Position numbers and translations under genes: made by a program
Notes under the pieces: model-generated
Database searches by the model: none
What the model saw: the letters and a program-made list of their open reading frames with translations, nothing else
What the model was told of the DNA's origin: nothing
Shown here: positions 55,740 through 63,507 of the stretch, one piece after another
Layout of the letters: every line of letters starts with the position of its first letter
How positions within the stretch are numbered: the stretch's first letter is position 1
Assembly (NCBI GenBank): GCA_035644395.1
Contig: DASQOR010000018.1
Coordinates: 1-64,000 of the forward strand
DNA length: 64,000 bases
Source: JBGPLJ01 sp035644395
GTDB taxonomy: Bacteria; Pseudomonadota; Gammaproteobacteria; Steroidobacterales; Steroidobacteraceae
Direction of reading: 5' to 3'

Positions 55740-57361
55740 GGGTGTTTTCCCCGCAGATGTTTCGGCCAGATGCCGTAGCGGCCAGGCGACAGTATGCCGT
55801 TGGGATCGACGGCGTCCTTCAGGGTCTCGTGAAACCTGAGCAGCGCGTGATTGTTGAAGGAGTAGGTCCCCATGATGAGGTCCTGGTAAGCCGGCGCCGT
55901 GCGGTATTCGCCCCAGCCGTGTTCCGCCGCGATCTCCACGAGTTTCCTGAAGGCCGTGCGCGTCGCCTGATTCTTCGCGGCGTCGTGCGTGACCGGGAAT
56001 CCGAACAGGAAGAGAAACGAGCGTTCCCAGAAACAGAAGGGGATCGAGTAGGGCGGTACCGGCAGTCCGAAGTCGCGCCCGGCCGCGGCGAAAACCTTGT
56101 TCGCCTCGAAGACCGCGGCGCCGCTGCGGGGAATGATCGGCGAGAACCACTGGTGGCCGTCGGTCGGCGTCGGATTATTCGCGTTGCGGGCGCCCATCGA
56201 GAAGATCGAGAGATTCGGGATGCCGAATTCGACCTTGTGCAGCCTTTCGCGCTGCTCCGCCGTTAGCGGCAGGCGGATGAGTTCTCCGTCGATGAATTTC
56301 GTGCCGGGAATGGCGGCGAATCTCTCCTTCGCATACTCCCATTGCGCGGCGATGGCCTTCGCGGGCCCGTAGAACTTGATCGTGACGCTCCAGGCCGCGA
56401 GACCTTTCGATGCCCCGTACGCGTCCAGGTCGCCCGCATTGCCCGCGATCGCCTTGTTAATGAGTGCGACGACCTCGGGTGCCGGCGGTGGCGCGCCGGG
56501 CGGTGCCGGTTGTTCCATTGCGGGACTCGACAGATCGCTCATGCCGTTGCAGACGTGGCTGTTCTCCAGATAGTTCAGGACCTCGACCAGCGGGACGAGG
56601 TCCGCGTGGCGCGGCACCAGCACGGTCCCTGTCAGGTAGGCATCCGGTTGCGGCATCAGCCAGAAGCCCATCTTGGTCACGATGCCGAAGTTCGACTGCG
56701 AGAAGATGCCGTCGATCCACGGGCCGTAGCCGGTCTTGTATTGCTGCCACGCTTGCGAGCCCGGCATGGCGCCCATGCCCGTGCGCAACAGCTCGCCATT
56801 TGCGAGCACGACCTCCATGCCGCAGTGGGAGTCGAAATGATTGCGGAACTGATGGGTGGTGTAGCCGCCGCCGCGGTCGAGCGCATTGCCGATGGGGCTT
56901 CCCCAGCCCGGATCCGGCACGTCGATCCAGACCTTCAGGCCGCGCTCCTGGATGTGCCGGTAGAGATCGAAATAACTGACACCCGGCTCGACCAGCGCAT
57001 AGGCATTGTTCTCGTTCACCTCGAGAACGCGATTCATGCGCTTGAGGTCGAGCACGACCGAGCCCGTCGCGGCCGGCGCCGAACCACCGTAGCCGAGATT
57101 GCGGCCCGTCGAGATCGTGTAGAGGGGAATCCGGTAGCGATTCGCAATCCGCGCGATCGCCTGAACCTGCTCGACCGTGTCCGGCGCGAGGGCCGCCGAG
57201 GCCCTGCGCTCTTCGGCTTCTCCCCAGAAGGGCGAGTACGCGTCCTTGTAGAGGTCGACGTCCTCGTCGCTCGTGAAAACCCAGCTCTTGCCGATCGCGG
57301 CTTCGAATTGACCGAGAGCCGCAGCGAAATCGGCTTCGCTGACTCCCGGCGGTGTTCTCAC
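55736..57361 (-). CDS. FAD-binding phenol oxidase-type flavoprotein (cresol/eugenol hydroxylase-like)
   Basis: The 541-residue protein belongs to the vanillyl-alcohol oxidase/PCMH flavoprotein fold. It has the FAD-binding segment YTISTGRNLGYGGSAPAATG, then VEPGVSYFDLYRHIQERG, GSPIGNALDRGGGYTTHQFR and NFGIVTKMGFWLMPQPD, with the substrate cap in the C-terminal half and the ending GILSPGRYGIWP. The GTG at 57361 overlaps the stop of the Tat-protein gene (GTGA). The adjacent cytochrome suggests hydroxylation of a 4-alkylphenol, with electrons going to cytochrome c and not oxygen. The residue that forms a covalent FAD link cannot be identified from sequence alone. Confidence 0.85.
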   Translation of the reverse strand: MRTPPGVSEADFAAALGQFEAAIGKSWVFTSDEDVDLYKDAYSPFWGEAEERRASAALAPDTVEQVQAIARIANRYRIPLYTISTGRNLGYGGSAPAATGSVVLDLKRMNRVLEVNENNAYALVEPGVSYFDLYRHIQERGLKVWIDVPDPGWGSPIGNALDRGGGYTTHQFRNHFDSHCGMEVVLANGELLRTGMGAMPGSQAWQQYKTGYGPWIDGIFSQSNFGIVTKMGFWLMPQPDAYLTGTVLVPRHADLVPLVEVLNYLENSHVCNGMSDLSSPAMEQPAPPGAPPPAPEVVALINKAIAGNAGDLDAYGASKGLAAWSVTIKFYGPAKAIAAQWEYAKERFAAIPGTKFIDGELIRLPLTAEQRERLHKVEFGIPNLSIFSMGARNANNPTPTDGHQWFSPIIPRSGAAVFEANKVFAAAGRDFGLPVPPYSIPFCFWERSFLFLFGFPVTHDAAKNQATRTAFRKLVEIAAEHGWGEYRTAPAYQDLIMGTYSFNNHALLRFHETLKDAVDPNGILSPGRYGIWPKHLRGKHP

Positions 57362-57765
57362 GCGCGGGTCCCCGGCGCGATGACCCAGGAGATCAGCTCG
57401 CCCGGGCGGGCATCGCGGGTCGCAACGCGCATGCCGAAGTCCCAGGACAGGCGCTCGAGACAGAAGAGCGGTCCGTGTGCCGTGAGCCCGGCGATGGCGA
57501 GCGGCTGGCGCCGCCATTGCGGATAGAGATCGTCGTACCAGAGATCCGTCATGTCACCGCGAATCGCGTGGACAGCGAGGCCCGCACGCAGCGCCTCGTG
57601 GCCGAAAGCCACGCTCAAGGGAAAGCGCTCATCGTAGATGACCTTGTAGAGCGCGGATCCGCCCTCCAGCGTAGAGCCCGGCTTGGGCGAAACCCATGCG
57701 CCCGCAATAGCGGGCAGGGCGGACACTGCCATTGCCCCAAGTACGACGTCGCGACGGGTGACCAT
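57358..57765 (-). CDS. Tat-exported small protein of the flavocytochrome operon
   Basis: The 135-residue protein starts with a twin-arginine signal (VTRRDVVLGAMAVSALPAIA) and continues with GSALYKVIYDERFPLSVAFG, then HAIRGDMTDLWYDDLYPQWR, LTAHGPLFCLERLSWDFGMR and ELISWVIAP. I do not recognise a family with confidence. It is first in the operon and its stop overlaps the flavoprotein start by four bases. A role as periplasmic partner or assembly factor of the flavocytochrome is inferred from coupling. The ATG at 57765 is used because the residues upstream break the Tat motif spacing. Confidence 0.68.
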   Translation of the reverse strand: MVTRRDVVLGAMAVSALPAIAGAWVSPKPGSTLEGGSALYKVIYDERFPLSVAFGHEALRAGLAVHAIRGDMTDLWYDDLYPQWRRQPLAIAGLTAHGPLFCLERLSWDFGMRVATRDARPGELISWVIAPGTRA

Positions 57766-57855
57766 GGATCGAAGTATCCCGCCGCGGGCGTGGCTCGGGT
57801 AGTCCCGCGGCGAAATTTCAATCGATAGGGAGCGCAACCCAGGGCTGGGCGCGGC

Positions 57856-58716
57856 TCAGCGCACTCGCATGTGCCGGATGAGATTGCGGTCGACAGCAAT
57901 CCGCGTGTCGAGCACCAGGCGGTCCTGGGCCTGCTGCAGCTGGTGCAGGCAGAACATCACGATGATGCACAGGGTCAGCGCGACGAGCGTCGCATTGAAG
58001 GTCACGCCAAGGCCCAGCGTGACGCCCGAGATGTCGCCCTGGATCGCACGCTGGGATTCCTGCAGCGCGACGCCGATGCCGCGCACCGTGCCGACGAATC
58101 CGATCGCGGGAATCGCCCAGGCGGTGAATCGCACCATCGACAGCTGTGCGTCGAGGCGCGACAGCTCGAGCTCGCACTCATCGCGCACGGCTTCGGCCGT
58201 GTCCTGGACGCTGCGCGTCGCCCCGAAGCGGTTGAGCGCCATCATGAGCGTGCGCGGCAGGAGCATGGACTGCTCGGCGTGCGGCAGCTGCTCGATCGGC
58301 CTGCCGTAAGCGCGCGCGTCTTCCGGCAGGACCACGCGGTTCTCGCCGACCTCGATGTACTGCTTGTCGAGGAGCTTGCGGCTCTGGCCGACCAGCCGAC
58401 CCTGGATCCCGAGCATCGAGAGCGACCAGATCGTGAGGATGATCGCGGTCTCCTGCTCGTAGTCCTTGAGGATGATCCAGGGCGAGCGCAGATGGAGGAT
58501 CGGACGCTTGCCGTCCGCGCCCACCGTCGTTTGTTCGGCAAGGATCGCTTCCGCATGGGGACGAATCACGAGTGCGTAGACGGCCTGCACGAGGATCGCC
58601 ACGAGCGCCAGCGTGCCGAGGCTGATGATGAGTTCCTTGCCGGCCGATACCTCCCGCGGGATCGAAACCCGGGCGGGCGTTGCGCTTTGCGGTGCCTGAT
58701 TCATGACGGTCGACAT
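57856..58716 (-). CDS. MotA/TolQ/ExbB proton channel family protein
   Basis: The 286-residue membrane protein has an N-terminal hydrophobic segment (ELIISLGTLALVAILVQAVY), a second near the middle (TAIILTIWSLSMLGIQGRLV), and the family domain at the C-terminus (FTAWAIPAIGFVGTVRGIGV, then GLGVTFNATLVALTLCIIVM). The FVGTVRGIG motif and the AxxT pattern match the channel core. No ExbD/TolR/MotB-like partner gene is next to it. It lies 19 bases upstream of the Tat-protein gene's region on the same strand, but no link is proven. It might power an outer-membrane or motility system elsewhere. Confidence 0.83.
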   Translation of the reverse strand: MSTVMNQAPQSATPARVSIPREVSAGKELIISLGTLALVAILVQAVYALVIRPHAEAILAEQTTVGADGKRPILHLRSPWIILKDYEQETAIILTIWSLSMLGIQGRLVGQSRKLLDKQYIEVGENRVVLPEDARAYGRPIEQLPHAEQSMLLPRTLMMALNRFGATRSVQDTAEAVRDECELELSRLDAQLSMVRFTAWAIPAIGFVGTVRGIGVALQESQRAIQGDISGVTLGLGVTFNATLVALTLCIIVMFCLHQLQQAQDRLVLDTRIAVDRNLIRHMRVR

Positions 58717-58849
58717 GTTATCCGACGGACCCCGGTTGCTGGGTGGATTGTGACTGGCGGGAAGGGACGGGTGCGGGCACGGGTCGAATGGACCGGCGGT
58801 GGCGCCTCCCGGTTCCGTCGGCGCGCCGAAAGAGCCGCAAAAGCTGCCG

Positions 58850-59269
58850 TCAATGGGCGGGCGGCAGTTGTGCGCGAGCGGCGGCCACCTCTTCCGCCGA
58901 GACCGCGCTCGCCTGATCGCCGAACTTCATCCGCACGTAGGTCAGGGCTGCGGCGAGCGTGGCATCGTCCAGGTGGCTGAATGGCGGCATGACGTTCTCA
59001 TTGGCGCTGAGTTTGCGCCCGGCGCTGTCGAATCCGCCCGTCAACACGAAGGTGGCGAGCACCTTCGGGTCGCCCCTGACCCAGTCGCTGCCGACGAGAG
59101 CGGGCTGGAAGCCCCGCACCCCGGTGCCATCCGCCTGGTGGCAGGCGAGGCAGTTCGACTCGTAGGCAGCCTGCCCGCGATCGGCGTGAGCGTGGGATGC
59201 GGGTTGCGACGCGCAGGCCGTGAGGCAGGCGATGCCGAGCGTGGCGCTTGCGACGTGCAGCGTTCTCAT
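58850..59269 (-). CDS. Cytochrome c lipoprotein
   Basis: The 139-residue protein has lipobox LTAC (Cys19) and the heme motif CLACH (residues 40-44), with MPPF as a probable Met ligand region (about residue 94). Small lipid-anchored cytochromes c accept electrons from PQQ dehydrogenases. Its ATG overlaps the stop of the preceding PQQ-type sugar dehydrogenase gene by four bases (translation coupled). The segment GFQPALVGSDWVRGDP is typical of the c-type family. It would pass electrons to the respiratory chain. Confidence 0.87.
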   Translation of the reverse strand: MRTLHVASATLGIACLTACASQPASHAHADRGQAAYESNCLACHQADGTGVRGFQPALVGSDWVRGDPKVLATFVLTGGFDSAGRKLSANENVMPPFSHLDDATLAAALTYVRMKFGDQASAVSAEEVAAARAQLPPAH

Positions 59270-60537
59270 GAACCGCCGTACGTCACTCGCCAGATCCGTC
59301 CCTTCTCGGAATCGACGATATACAACGCGCCGGCGGAGTCGACGGCGAGACCCACCGGCCGCGTCCGCGCCTTGTTCGGATTGTTGTCCGGGAGCGCGCC
59401 GCCGGTGAAGTTGTCGGCGAACGTCTGCCACTCGCCGGACGGTGTGCCGTTTTTCATCGGCACAAACGCGACGCGATAACCTGCTTGCGGCCGCGGCGCG
59501 CGATTCCAGCTGCCATGGAAGGCAATGAATGCGCCGCCGGCGTACGACGCCGGAAAGTTCTTGCCGGCATAGAAGACCATATCGTCGGGCGCCCAGTGTG
59601 CAGGGAAGGCGACCAGCGGCTCCGGATACTTGCCCGCCTCGGCGCGCTTCTTGCCGTCGCCGCCATATTCAGGCGCCACGACTCGCGCCTTGAGCTTCGT
59701 GTCGTAATACGCGTAGGGCCAGCCGTAGTCGCCGCCCTCGACGATGCGCTGGAATTCCTCCGCGACGCGCTCGGCATTGTCGTCCGCGGTGAAAAGCTTG
59801 GGGAAGATCGTATCGAGCTGGTCGCGGCCGTGGATCGTCGCGTAAAGCGCGTTCACGTCGTTGTTCCAGGCGAGCGCTATCGTGTTGCGCATGCCGGTTG
59901 AATAACGTGTGCCGTCCTTCGGCGTCTGGTTGATGCGGTCCGCGTCGAAGCGCCAGATGCCGCCGTAGTGCTCGAGGAGCGGGCAGGGATTCTGGCCCAT
60001 GGAGCCTTGCGCGCGATCCTGCTCCTGGCACGAGTTCGACGGTGCGCCGACGTTGACGTAGAGGTGCCCGTCATTGTCGAAGGTGAAGGTCTTGTCCGCA
60101 TGAGTGCGCTCGGCGGGAAATCCGCCGACGACCGTTTCGGCCGGCTGCTTCGGCAGGAGTTCATTGCCGTCGAAGCGATAGCGATACACGCCGACGTCGT
60201 CGGAGACGTAAAGCATGCCCTTGTAGATCGCGATGCCGGTGCCGTCGAGGTCGCTGAAGTGCTCGACGACGTCGGGCAGGTGATCGCCGTTCGAATCGCG
60301 CAGCGCGACGATGCCGACGCGCTTCCTGGCGTCGAAACCGAGGAAGGCGAACTGATGCGTCGTGACATAGAGATCGCCATTGTCGCGGATCGCGATATGC
60401 CGTGCGAGTCCGACGCCATCGTGCACGACCGTGGCGGTGAAACCCCGCGGCAGCACGAGTCCGTCGCTGTCGGCGGCGAATGACGCGGCAGGGAGCGAGC
60501 ACGCGAACAGGAATGCGGCAATACGAATGAGTGTCAT
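59266..60537 (-). CDS. PQQ-dependent soluble sugar dehydrogenase-like (sorbosone/glucose type)
   Basis: The 423-residue protein has a signal peptide (IAAFLFACSLPAASFAADSD) and the six-bladed beta-propeller layout of the sGDH/sorbosone dehydrogenase group. Marks are RGFTATVVHDGVGLARHIAI, GHLYVNVGAPSNSCQEQDRA, GDYGWPYAYYDTKLK, and GAFIAFHGSWNRAPRPQAGY, then RPVGLAVDSAGALYIVDSEK near the end. The catalytic His and Ca2+ ligands are typical but not all located. The ATG at 60537 has GAGGAGG five bases upstream; the longer frame in front has no signal peptide. It is followed by the cytochrome c lipoprotein, so electrons go to the respiratory chain. The substrate is an aldose or aldehyde. Confidence 0.85.
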   Translation of the reverse strand: MTLIRIAAFLFACSLPAASFAADSDGLVLPRGFTATVVHDGVGLARHIAIRDNGDLYVTTHQFAFLGFDARKRVGIVALRDSNGDHLPDVVEHFSDLDGTGIAIYKGMLYVSDDVGVYRYRFDGNELLPKQPAETVVGGFPAERTHADKTFTFDNDGHLYVNVGAPSNSCQEQDRAQGSMGQNPCPLLEHYGGIWRFDADRINQTPKDGTRYSTGMRNTIALAWNNDVNALYATIHGRDQLDTIFPKLFTADDNAERVAEEFQRIVEGGDYGWPYAYYDTKLKARVVAPEYGGDGKKRAEAGKYPEPLVAFPAHWAPDDMVFYAGKNFPASYAGGAFIAFHGSWNRAPRPQAGYRVAFVPMKNGTPSGEWQTFADNFTGGALPDNNPNKARTRPVGLAVDSAGALYIVDSEKGRIWRVTYGGS

Positions 60538-60657
60538 GGGGCCTCCTCGGCGCATTTTCGGTCCTCGGACACGGCACGCACAAGCGTCCCTCGGGCCTCG
60601 CGCTTTGAAGCAAAGCTGATCTCGCCGAGCGAGCGGGACTCCATTAGTATCTTTCGC

Positions 60658-61581
60658 ATGGGACAGCCATTCTCGCGCCGCGATCTCATCCGCCTCGGGC
60701 TGCTTGCCGGGGCGGGCATCCAGCTTGCCGACGCCGGCGAGACCCTGACCCGCAAGACGATCCCCTCGAGCGGGGAGACGATTCCGGTCGTCGGCCTCGG
60801 GACCAACGCTTACGGGGTCTCGGATGCTGGCGAGCTCGAGGCGAGGCGGGCCGTGCTCAAGCGCATGTCGGAGGTCGGCGCATCCGTCGTCGATACCGCG
60901 CCCGCCTACGGAGACTCGGAGAAAGTGCTGGGCGAATTCCTGACGCAGCTCGGCATCCACGATCGCATGTTTCTCGCCACCAAGATCACGGCGGCCGAGG
61001 GCGAGCGGGACCCGGGCAAGGCGATGTTCGAGGCATCGCTCGAACGCCTGCTCACTGGGCGCATCGACCTCCTGCAGGTCCACAGCCTGAAGGGCGTCGA
61101 TCCGCTGATGCCGGTACTGAAAGAATGGAAGGCGGCGAAACGCATTCGCTACCTCGGCGTGACGACCTCCCGCGGGGAACAGCACGAAGAGCTGCTGGCG
61201 ACGATGGCCCGCCACCCGCTCGATTTCATCCAGGTCAACTATTCGATCGGCGATCGCGCGGCGGCCGCAAAGATCCTGCCGCTCGCCGCCGAGCGTGGCG
61301 TCGCGGTGCTCCTCAACCTGCCGTTCGGCGGCCGGCGCGGCAGCCTCTTCGCGCAGACGAACGGCAGGGCGCTTCCGGCATTCGCCGCGGAACTCGGCAT
61401 CGCGAGCTGGGGACAGTTTTTTCTGAAGTACGTGATCTCCCATCCGGCGGTCACGTGCGCGATTCCGGGCACGACGAAGATTTCGCACCTCGACGACAAC
61501 CTCGGCGCCGCGCGAGGCGCGCTCCCGGACGCGGCGCTCCGCAAGAAGATGGAAGCGACCTGGGACGCTCTCGCGTCATGA
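60658..61581 (+). CDS. Tat-exported aldo/keto reductase
   Basis: The 307-residue protein has a twin-arginine signal (FSRRDLIRLGLLAGAGIQLA), the catalytic Asp and Tyr in VVDTAPAYGDSEKV, Lys in LATKITAAEG and His in LLQVHSL, and the NAD(P)-site segment PLAAERGVAVLLNLPFGGRR. Export of an AKR enzyme is unusual because cofactor is cytoplasmic, unless it is folded with NADP before transport, which the Tat route allows. The last codons overlap the next ATG by four bases. It leads an operon-like chain to the end of the window. Confidence 0.83.
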   Translation: MGQPFSRRDLIRLGLLAGAGIQLADAGETLTRKTIPSSGETIPVVGLGTNAYGVSDAGELEARRAVLKRMSEVGASVVDTAPAYGDSEKVLGEFLTQLGIHDRMFLATKITAAEGERDPGKAMFEASLERLLTGRIDLLQVHSLKGVDPLMPVLKEWKAAKRIRYLGVTTSRGEQHEELLATMARHPLDFIQVNYSIGDRAAAAKILPLAAERGVAVLLNLPFGGRRGSLFAQTNGRALPAFAAELGIASWGQFFLKYVISHPAVTCAIPGTTKISHLDDNLGAARGALPDAALRKKMEATWDALAS

Positions 61582-62129
61582 AGGCGGGCTGCATCGCCTG
61601 CCTGCTGCTGATCGCCGTCGCGTCGACCGCGCTCGCCGACGAGCGCGAAGACCTCGAGAAGGCCCTTGTGCAAGCTCTCGGACGAAGCAACCACGACCTC
61701 ATCAACGAGGAAAACGAATTGCCGGACAGCGGGCCGGTGACCGCGGATGCGCTCGTGTACCTCTTGAAAAAAGACTGCGTGCGCGTTGCCCGATCGGGCG
61801 CCAGAAATTCGTGGACGATCGGGCCCGGCTGTGGCGGCGAATGTCGCATGGGCCGGTTCACTTCGCCGCTCATGCCGGGCACGGGCCTGATTTGCCGGGT
61901 CGCTCGCCAGGCGGACATCCACGTCATCGCCAATGCGCCTCCCGAGCGCAACCAGCGGGGAGACGTCATTGCGCACGTGAACTACACGGCGAAGCTAGTC
62001 GACGTCGCCGACTGGGCCCGGGACCCCGAGTACGTCGCCATCTGGACGGCGTATGGGCTCGACCTCGAGACGTTTCAGGCCCATGCGGATCTCGTGAAGA
62101 CGCCGGACGGCTGGATACCGTATGAGTGA
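61578..62129 (+). CDS. Secreted protein of unknown function
   Basis: The 183-residue protein has a signal peptide (IACLLLIAVASTALADERED). The mature part has TADALVYLLKKDCVRVARSG, then four cysteines in DCVRV, GCGGECRM and LICRV that may form disulfides, and ends in GWIPYE. There is no recognisable catalytic motif. It is coupled to the aldo/keto reductase by ATGA and overlaps the next gene by eight bases. The context suggests a periplasmic partner, but nothing in the sequence tells its function. Confidence 0.7.
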   Translation: MKAGCIACLLLIAVASTALADEREDLEKALVQALGRSNHDLINEENELPDSGPVTADALVYLLKKDCVRVARSGARNSWTIGPGCGGECRMGRFTSPLMPGTGLICRVARQADIHVIANAPPERNQRGDVIAHVNYTAKLVDVADWARDPEYVAIWTAYGLDLETFQAHADLVKTPDGWIPYE

Positions 62130-63507
62130 ACGCGCGGCCGCGCGCGCTTGCGCCAGGTTCGCCGGCACACTCCTTCTCGCCATCGTCGGCTGCGCCGCCG
62201 CCGAATCGCCGACCGACCAGCGCCGTACCCGGCAACTCGAGGATCTGGCATTCGCGCGCACCGCCTATGTCGGGGCGAGCAAAGCGTTCACCGCGAGCGA
62301 CCGGGCGGCGGCGCTCAAGCTGATCGGCAAGCTCGAACGGCACGCGGGCTCGCTCAGCGACGAGGAATTTCTGGCAGGCGTGATCCGCATCGCCGCGCTC
62401 GCGCACAACGCTCACGACAGTTTCGATGCCGGCGACGGCGCCTGGCTGCCGCCGAAGCGCGCACCGTTTCGCATGCTCTGGTTTCCGGACGCCCTCGTCA
62501 TCGCGCGCACGGGCCCCGGGTTCGCAGACCTGCGCGGGGCACGTGTCCTCACTATCGAAGGCCGGACGCCGGAGGACCTGCTGGCCAGGCTGACGGTGCT
62601 GTCCGGCGGGATTGAAGGCTATCGGCGCTGGAACGTCGGCTGGTTCATCGAAAACGGCTTGCTCCGTGCGATCGGCCTCGCCAAGTCGAGCGAGCAATTG
62701 CGCATGGAGTTGCTGCTGGCGGACGGGAGCCGCGTGAACCGCACAGTGGAATTCGTGCCGCGAGCGTCCATGCCGCACGGCACTCACCCGCCCCGGCTGT
62801 GGTCGGCGGCGCCGTATGACTCGGAGGTCGAGCACGAGTGGCGGGCCGCCACCGATCCGGCTCGCGATCCCTTGTACCTGCAGGAGCCCGACCAGCTCTA
62901 TCGCATGACACGCATCAATCCCATCGATGCGCTCTACGTCCAGCTCCGGACCAACGACGACGCGACCCACGCGATCAAGGATTTCGTGGCGGACGTCGAG
63001 AAGCGCGTCGAAAGCGAACATTCCGCGAATCTCGTGCTCGACCTGCGCTTCGATGTCGGTGGCAATTGCGACTACACGCGCGAGCTGATGCGGTGGCTCG
63101 CGGCCCACGTATCCGGCCGCATCTTCGTGCTGACCGGGCCGTACACGTTTTCCGCCGGTATCGTCAATGCCGCGGCCATCAAGCACGACGGCGGCGACCG
63201 CGTGACGCTCGTCGGCGATCTCGTCGGCGATTCGCTGCGCTGGTGGTCGGAGGGCAGGCCGCAATGCATGCCGAATTCGAAGCTCTGCCTGCGTCCGACG
63301 ACGGGCGTGTGGGACCTCGTGAAGGGCTGCGCGGGCGAGCCGGCGTGCTATGGCGATCAGTACGACCTGAACGTCGGCAAGCTCGACCCGGACCTCGCGG
63401 CGCCGTTGAAATCCGGCGACTGGCTGGCGGGCCGCGACCCGGGTGTGGAAGCGATCATGGCCGAGTTCACCCGCACGTGGGCGGCCAAGGGCAAGGTGGT
63501 TCATTGA
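62122..63507 (+). CDS. S41-peptidase-like lipoprotein
   Basis: The 461-residue protein has a lipobox-like LAIVGC (Cys about residue 24) and the tail-specific-protease-like core: NLVLDLRFDVGGNCDYTREL, then IFVLTGPYTFSAGIVNAAAI with the probable nucleophile Ser in FSAG, followed by VTLVGDLVGDSL. No PDZ domain is obvious, but ARVLTIEGRTPEDLLARLTV may be a PDZ-like part. The Lys of the S41 dyad is not clear, so activity is uncertain. It starts inside the previous gene (eight-base overlap) and overlaps the GST start (TTGA). It is probably in the periplasm, lipid anchored. Confidence 0.75.
   Translation: MSERAAARACARFAGTLLLAIVGCAAAESPTDQRRTRQLEDLAFARTAYVGASKAFTASDRAAALKLIGKLERHAGSLSDEEFLAGVIRIAALAHNAHDSFDAGDGAWLPPKRAPFRMLWFPDALVIARTGPGFADLRGARVLTIEGRTPEDLLARLTVLSGGIEGYRRWNVGWFIENGLLRAIGLAKSSEQLRMELLLADGSRVNRTVEFVPRASMPHGTHPPRLWSAAPYDSEVEHEWRAATDPARDPLYLQEPDQLYRMTRINPIDALYVQLRTNDDATHAIKDFVADVEKRVESEHSANLVLDLRFDVGGNCDYTRELMRWLAAHVSGRIFVLTGPYTFSAGIVNAAAIKHDGGDRVTLVGDLVGDSLRWWSEGRPQCMPNSKLCLRPTTGVWDLVKGCAGEPACYGDQYDLNVGKLDPDLAAPLKSGDWLAGRDPGVEAIMAEFTRTWAAKGKVVH

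Noticed and set aside
60538..61488. N-terminal extension of the sugar dehydrogenase reading frame
   Set aside because: It is antisense to the aldo/keto reductase, arginine-rich, and the ATG at 60537 has both a ribosome site and a signal peptide.
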